Positions 61,455 to 64,000 of a stretch of DNA of 64,000 nucleotides are shown here, piece by piece; position 1 is the first letter of the stretch; each line of letters begins with the position of its first letter. This DNA is from a bacterium 210820-DFI.6.37 (GTDB lineage: Bacteria > Bacillota > Clostridia > Peptostreptococcales > Anaerovoracaceae). The stretch lies in contig JAJCKG010000009.1 of assembly GCA_020558355.1 (NCBI GenBank), positions 74,604 through 138,603 on the forward strand. Direction: 5' to 3'. The position numbers and the translations under genes were made by a program. The notes under the pieces were generated by a model. It did not search any database. It was given only the letters and a program-made list of their open reading frames with translations, and had not been told where the DNA came from.

Positions 61455-61937
61455 ATGAACGTATTGATTGCTTACGCAAGTAAAACCGGAACTGTGGAAA
61501 AGTGCGCTAAAATTTTAAAGGCGCTGATTGATGACGCGACTTTGTGCGACCTTACAAGGGAAAAACCGGACTTGAGCCAGTATAACTGTGTGGTCGTAGG
61601 AGGGAGTATAAGAATGGGGGCGCTTCACAAAACGGCTCGGACCTTTATTCAGAAGAATAAAGAGATTTTAAAAAGCAAAAAATGCGGATTTTTCATCTGC
61701 AATTGCTTTTCGGATCAGAGCCAGTCTTATATGGAGAAGAATATCCCTGAAGAGCTGTTAAAAAAGGCCGCGGTGGCTGAAAGCTTTGGCGGAGAACTGG
61801 TTCTTGAGGATCAGAAGGGAATGGACTACCTGATCACAAAATTTGTTGGCCGAAAAGGGAAAAACAGAAAGAAAGCCCAGCTGCACACTTCCTCAGAAGC
61901 TATGAATAAATTCGCTGAAAAGCTTGCCAGGAAATAA
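61455..61937 (+). CDS. Flavodoxin-domain protein
   Basis: The 160-residue protein has NVLIAYASKTGTVEKCAKIL, the FMN phosphate loop of flavodoxin_5, and VVVGGSIRMGALHK, as in HemG-like menaquinone-dependent protoporphyrinogen oxidases. The C-terminus is basic (GRKGKNRKKAQ). It could be an electron carrier or a small quinone reductase. AAGGAGGGATTAGAA precedes the ATG. The 144 bases before it hold small hairpins only and no clear promoter. Confidence 0.8.
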   Translation: MNVLIAYASKTGTVEKCAKILKALIDDATLCDLTREKPDLSQYNCVVVGGSIRMGALHKTARTFIQKNKEILKSKKCGFFICNCFSDQSQSYMEKNIPEELLKKAAVAESFGGELVLEDQKGMDYLITKFVGRKGKNRKKAQLHTSSEAMNKFAEKLARK

Positions 61938-61949
61938 ATTTCATATTAA

Positions 61950-61991
61950 AAAGAAGAAGTCGGAAAAAAATTTCCGACTTCTTCTTTTTTT
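61950..61991 (+). terminator. Strong intrinsic terminator
   Basis: AAGAAGAAGTCGGAAA (61951-61966) pairs perfectly with its complement at 61971-61986, followed by a T-run. Confidence 0.92.
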
Positions 61992-62068
61992 GAGTGAAAA
62001 ATCCATCAGAAAAAGAAAACAGAAAAAAGGAGAAATTTCGACAGATTCCAATGAAACCGTCAGGAAAT

Positions 62069-62086
62069 TTGTTAAATTTTTAATTA
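62069..62086. promoter_or_regulatory. Weak Rex-like palindrome before the permease
   Basis: TTGTTAA-ATTT-TTAATTA has a perfect left half and an imperfect right half relative to the redox-regulator Rex consensus. It lies about 190 bases before the permease ATG in the leader/promoter interval 61992-62275. That interval holds otherwise only the direct repeats noted next and a 21-codon frame at 62195-62260 without a good ribosome site. Confidence 0.3.
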
Positions 62087-62189
62087 AGAGAGGAAAATGG
62101 CATGAATTTTGTACTTAATATAAGCGCAATAAATATAAAACTTTAATGAGGAGGTGCAGATCAGGAAATTAAAAAACATTTCTTCACGT

Positions 62190-62223
62190 AATTTATGAAG
62201 AACGCTTGGACAATTTATGAAGA
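62190..62223. repeat. Direct repeat upstream of the permease
   Basis: AATTTATGAAGA occurs at 62190-62201 and 62212-62223, a 22-base period equal to about two helical turns, 53 bases before the permease ATG. It could bind a dimeric regulator. Confidence 0.45.
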
Positions 62224-62275
62224 GAGAAAATTTGTTTATGTGGACTTATTAAATTATTGAGGAGGAATTATTATC

Positions 62276-63712
62276 ATGAGTCAAAGACAAGAACTTCAAA
62301 AGTCCCTCAACATGAAGGACGTACTGGCCCTGGCGTTCGGTACAATGATCGGATGGGGCTGGATCATGCTGGCCGGTTCCTGGGTAGCGAACGGCGGTGT
62401 GCTTGGCGCTATTCTGGCGTTCGCGCTGGGCGGCGTTATGGCCTTGTTCGTAGGTATGACCTACGCGGAACTTACTCCAATGCTGCCGCTTTCCGGAGGA
62501 GAGCTGGTATTCTCATACAGAGCAATGGGATACAACGCTTCCTGGTTTACAGGATGGATGATCACACTTGCTTATCTGGGCGTAGCGGCCTGGGAAGGAC
62601 CTGCCCTGGCAAACGCGTTAGGGTTCCTGTTTGGAGGCGTGCTGCCTGATTTAGGAACACTTTACACCGTTCAGGGATCGGATGTTACAGGCATGTTCCT
62701 GCTGATCGGCTGTATTGGAGCTGTCGTTATGACCTTTATTAACTATAAAGGCGCGAAGGCTTCCGCTGTATTCCAGACAACCGCGACTGTCGCTATGGCA
62801 ATCGGTGGTATTGCTTTCTTCTGTTGCGGCGCGATTAAGGGAGACCTGAGCAACATGGTTCCCGCTTTCACAGATGGAAAGGGCTTTGTAGCAGTAATTC
62901 TGGCTGTACCGGCTATGTTCGTAGGATTTGATGTAATCCCGCAGGCTGCCGAAGAAATGAACATTCCGCTGGGAAAAATCGGTAAAGTAATGATTATCGC
63001 AATCGGAATGGCCGCGGCATGGTATATGATCATGATTCTGGGTGTGGCTCTGTCCGCTCCGCTTGATGTAAGAGATGGATTTAACGCTGACCCGGATGCT
63101 GTTCCTGTAGCTAATTGCTTTGCCTACGCGCTGGGACATCCGGTATTCGGAAAACTGATGATCATTGCCGCGATGTGCGGTATCCTGACTTCCTGGAACG
63201 GATTTATTGTAGGAGCTTCCAGAGTTATCTTCTCCATGGCGAGAGCTCACATGCTTCCTGGGATCTTTGGTAAAGTACATCCGAAATATGGTTCCCCGAC
63301 AGCTGCTGTACTGCTGGTAGGTATCATTACTGTACTGTCACCGCTGCTTGGTAAGAGTGCGCTGGTATGGTTTGTAGACGCTGCCGCGTTTGGTACAGTA
63401 ATTGCGTACTTCATGGTATCTCTTTCTTTCTGCGTTCTGAGAAAGAAAGAACCTGAACTGGACAGACCATTTAAAGTTAAGTCAGGTGGTTTTGTAGGAT
63501 TTATGGCTGTACTGGTCGCGTTATTCTTCGCTTCCCTGTACATTCCTCTCTACAGCCCGACTCCGCTGACACCAATTGAATGGGCGCTGGTTGGCGGCTG
63601 GTTCCTTCTGGGTGTAATCCTGTTCATCGCGAATAAATGCAGCGCGAATGGAAAGGCGTCTAAGGAAGAGGTTGAGTATCAGATGTTCGGAGATAAATAT
63701 AAGAGATTCTAA
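62276..63712 (+). CDS. APC-family amino acid permease (probable GABA transporter)
   Basis: The 478-residue transporter has 12 hydrophobic helices and the APC signature at the N-terminus (LALAFGTMIGWGWIMLAGSWV), EGPALANALGFLFGG and GFDVIPQAAEEMN. GAGG-type ribosome site GAGGAGGAATT precedes the ATG. Its codon bias matches the 4-hydroxybutyrate genes. The next gene begins like a GABA aminotransferase, so GABA or a related amino acid is the likely substrate; this is inferred from context. Confidence 0.85.
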   Translation: MSQRQELQKSLNMKDVLALAFGTMIGWGWIMLAGSWVANGGVLGAILAFALGGVMALFVGMTYAELTPMLPLSGGELVFSYRAMGYNASWFTGWMITLAYLGVAAWEGPALANALGFLFGGVLPDLGTLYTVQGSDVTGMFLLIGCIGAVVMTFINYKGAKASAVFQTTATVAMAIGGIAFFCCGAIKGDLSNMVPAFTDGKGFVAVILAVPAMFVGFDVIPQAAEEMNIPLGKIGKVMIIAIGMAAAWYMIMILGVALSAPLDVRDGFNADPDAVPVANCFAYALGHPVFGKLMIIAAMCGILTSWNGFIVGASRVIFSMARAHMLPGIFGKVHPKYGSPTAAVLLVGIITVLSPLLGKSALVWFVDAAAFGTVIAYFMVSLSFCVLRKKEPELDRPFKVKSGGFVGFMAVLVALFFASLYIPLYSPTPLTPIEWALVGGWFLLGVILFIANKCSANGKASKEEVEYQMFGDKYKRF

Positions 63713-63780
63713 GATGGAAAAAAATTTCCGAGTTATAGCAATTTTAAAAATAGTGCAAATTAAAACCTAAATTGTTTTTC

Positions 63781-63823
63781 AGAAAACCGGCGTGTAAATT
63801 TCAACAGTTTCCGCCGGTTTTCT
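63781..63823 (+). terminator. Terminator after the permease
   Basis: AGAAAACCGGCG (63781-63792) pairs with CGCCGGTTTTCT (63812-63823). The T-run is embedded in the right arm. Confidence 0.8.
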
Positions 63824-63835
63824 ACAAAAAATATG

Positions 63836-63875
63836 TGTTAATCTTTTAACATGGCACGGTTTTTGTAATTAATAT
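63836..63875 (+). promoter_or_regulatory. Rex-like operator overlapping the aminotransferase promoter
   Basis: TGTTAA-TCTT-TTAACA (63836-63851) is a perfect 6-4-6 palindrome matching the core of the Rex site (TTGTTAANNNNTTAACAA). Its right half TTAACA serves as the -35 of a promoter with TAATAT at 63870-63875, an 18-base spacer. Repression at low NADH/NAD+ demand would fit a butyrate pathway. Confidence 0.55.
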
Positions 63876-63890
63876 TAGCAGTTGCATACG

Positions 63891-63924
63891 CTGTGCTGTC
63901 TGTCAGAAATGGCAGGCGGCACAG
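63891..63924 (+). other. 5-prime UTR hairpin of the aminotransferase gene
   Basis: CTGTGCTGTCTGTC (63891-63904) and the segment 63911-63924 pair at all 14 positions (several G-T) around AGAAAT. No T-run follows; it probably stabilises the mRNA 5-prime end. Confidence 0.6.
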
Positions 63925-63949
63925 AAAATTCTAAGGAGGAATTAAAAAA

Positions 63950-64000
63950 ATGTTAAGAGAAGCATTACCTAAAATCGTAACACCATTACCTGGACCTAAT
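63950..64000 (+). CDS. Class III aminotransferase, probable GABA transaminase (5-prime end only)
   Basis: The ATG at 63950 follows CTAAGGAGGAATT and reads 17 codons to the window edge. The segment PKIVTPLPGPN resembles the start of 4-aminobutyrate and related class III aminotransferases, where a PGP motif precedes the body. The gene follows an amino acid permease and, given the 4-hydroxybutyrate genes 9 kb away, would give succinate semialdehyde from GABA. Only the first residues are visible, so the family is tentative. Confidence 0.6.
   Translation, partial: MLREALPKIVTPLPGPN

Noticed and set aside
61924..62118. 64-codon frame after the flavodoxin gene
   Set aside because: It runs through the terminator hairpin at 61950-61991 and is almost all Lys, Arg, Glu and Ser from AT-rich DNA.

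Overview
The window looks like the chromosome of a mid-GC, low-copy-number-gene, endospore-related anaerobic Clostridia member. The evidence is the anaerobic-type cobalamin operon, the dnaE-pfkA pair, AddA recombination, a CwlJ-like/GerQ-like germination pair and, most tellingly, a 4-aminobutyrate (GABA) to butyrate fermentation set that closely resembles Clostridium aminobutyricum. A relative of the Anaerovorax/Emergencia/C. aminobutyricum group is my inference; no rRNA or marker comparison is possible here. No tRNA, rRNA, CRISPR array, prophage or intact insertion sequence was found.

Layout. 1-8742: end of a tightly overlapping tetrapyrrole/cobalamin operon (cbiH, a cbiJ-sirC fusion, hemC, cobA-hemD, cbiB, cobD, cbiP, cbiC). 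8859-10620: a CarD-like regulator, then a CwlJ-like spore cortex hydrolase with a GerQ-like partner. 10702-13969 (minus): Na/Pi symporter-like protein and a membrane-anchored L,D-transpeptidase. 14140-21147: dnaE, pfkA, a ClC antiporter/channel and an amidohydrolase. 21390-31446: an accessory surface island: an HTH-like protein, an attenuator-like leader, very small ORFs, TasA/camelysin-like secreted proteins, a SipW-type signal peptidase, a giant Cna_B adhesin whose C-terminus resembles the variable domain of diversity-generating retroelement targets, and a second Cna_B protein. 31477-37915: dinB, a long structured leader with a small stress-type operon, a metallophosphoesterase and two FAD-dependent enzymes. 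38010-42081: an MFS transporter, LuxR-type regulator and amidohydrolase that share a candidate operator. 42204-50712: gpmI, addA, a membrane protein, a TIM-barrel hydrolase, an ECF S component, thiamine pyrophosphokinase and a NifU-like protein. 50838-55219: 4-hydroxybutyryl-CoA dehydratase, a small Cys-rich protein, 4-hydroxybutyrate CoA-transferase and 4-hydroxybutyrate dehydrogenase. 55490-61937: membrane protein, Cys-rich protein, P-loop protein, then an ATP-grasp/racemase/Mur-ligase trio resembling D-aspartate peptidoglycan modification, and a flavodoxin. 62276-64000: an amino acid permease and the first codons of a class III aminotransferase (probably GABA transaminase).

How the genes work together. 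The permease and aminotransferase at the right end would import GABA and make succinate semialdehyde. The dehydrogenase (54095), CoA-transferase (52714) and dehydratase (50838) would convert that to crotonyl-CoA for butyrate formation. These genes have the codon bias of highly expressed genes, and a Rex-type operator-like palindrome sits before the aminotransferase.

The least explained signals are: (i) a promoter-proximal leader motif shared between dnaE (14057-14117) and the 33003 operon, where it opens a leader of more than 200 nt; (ii) an attenuator-like leader before the SipW/TasA/Cna_B island; (iii) the truncated DGR-target-like adhesin end; (iv) the ATP-grasp/racemase/MurE-like trio; (v) a compact structured element after the 4-hydroxybutyrate dehydrogenase gene.
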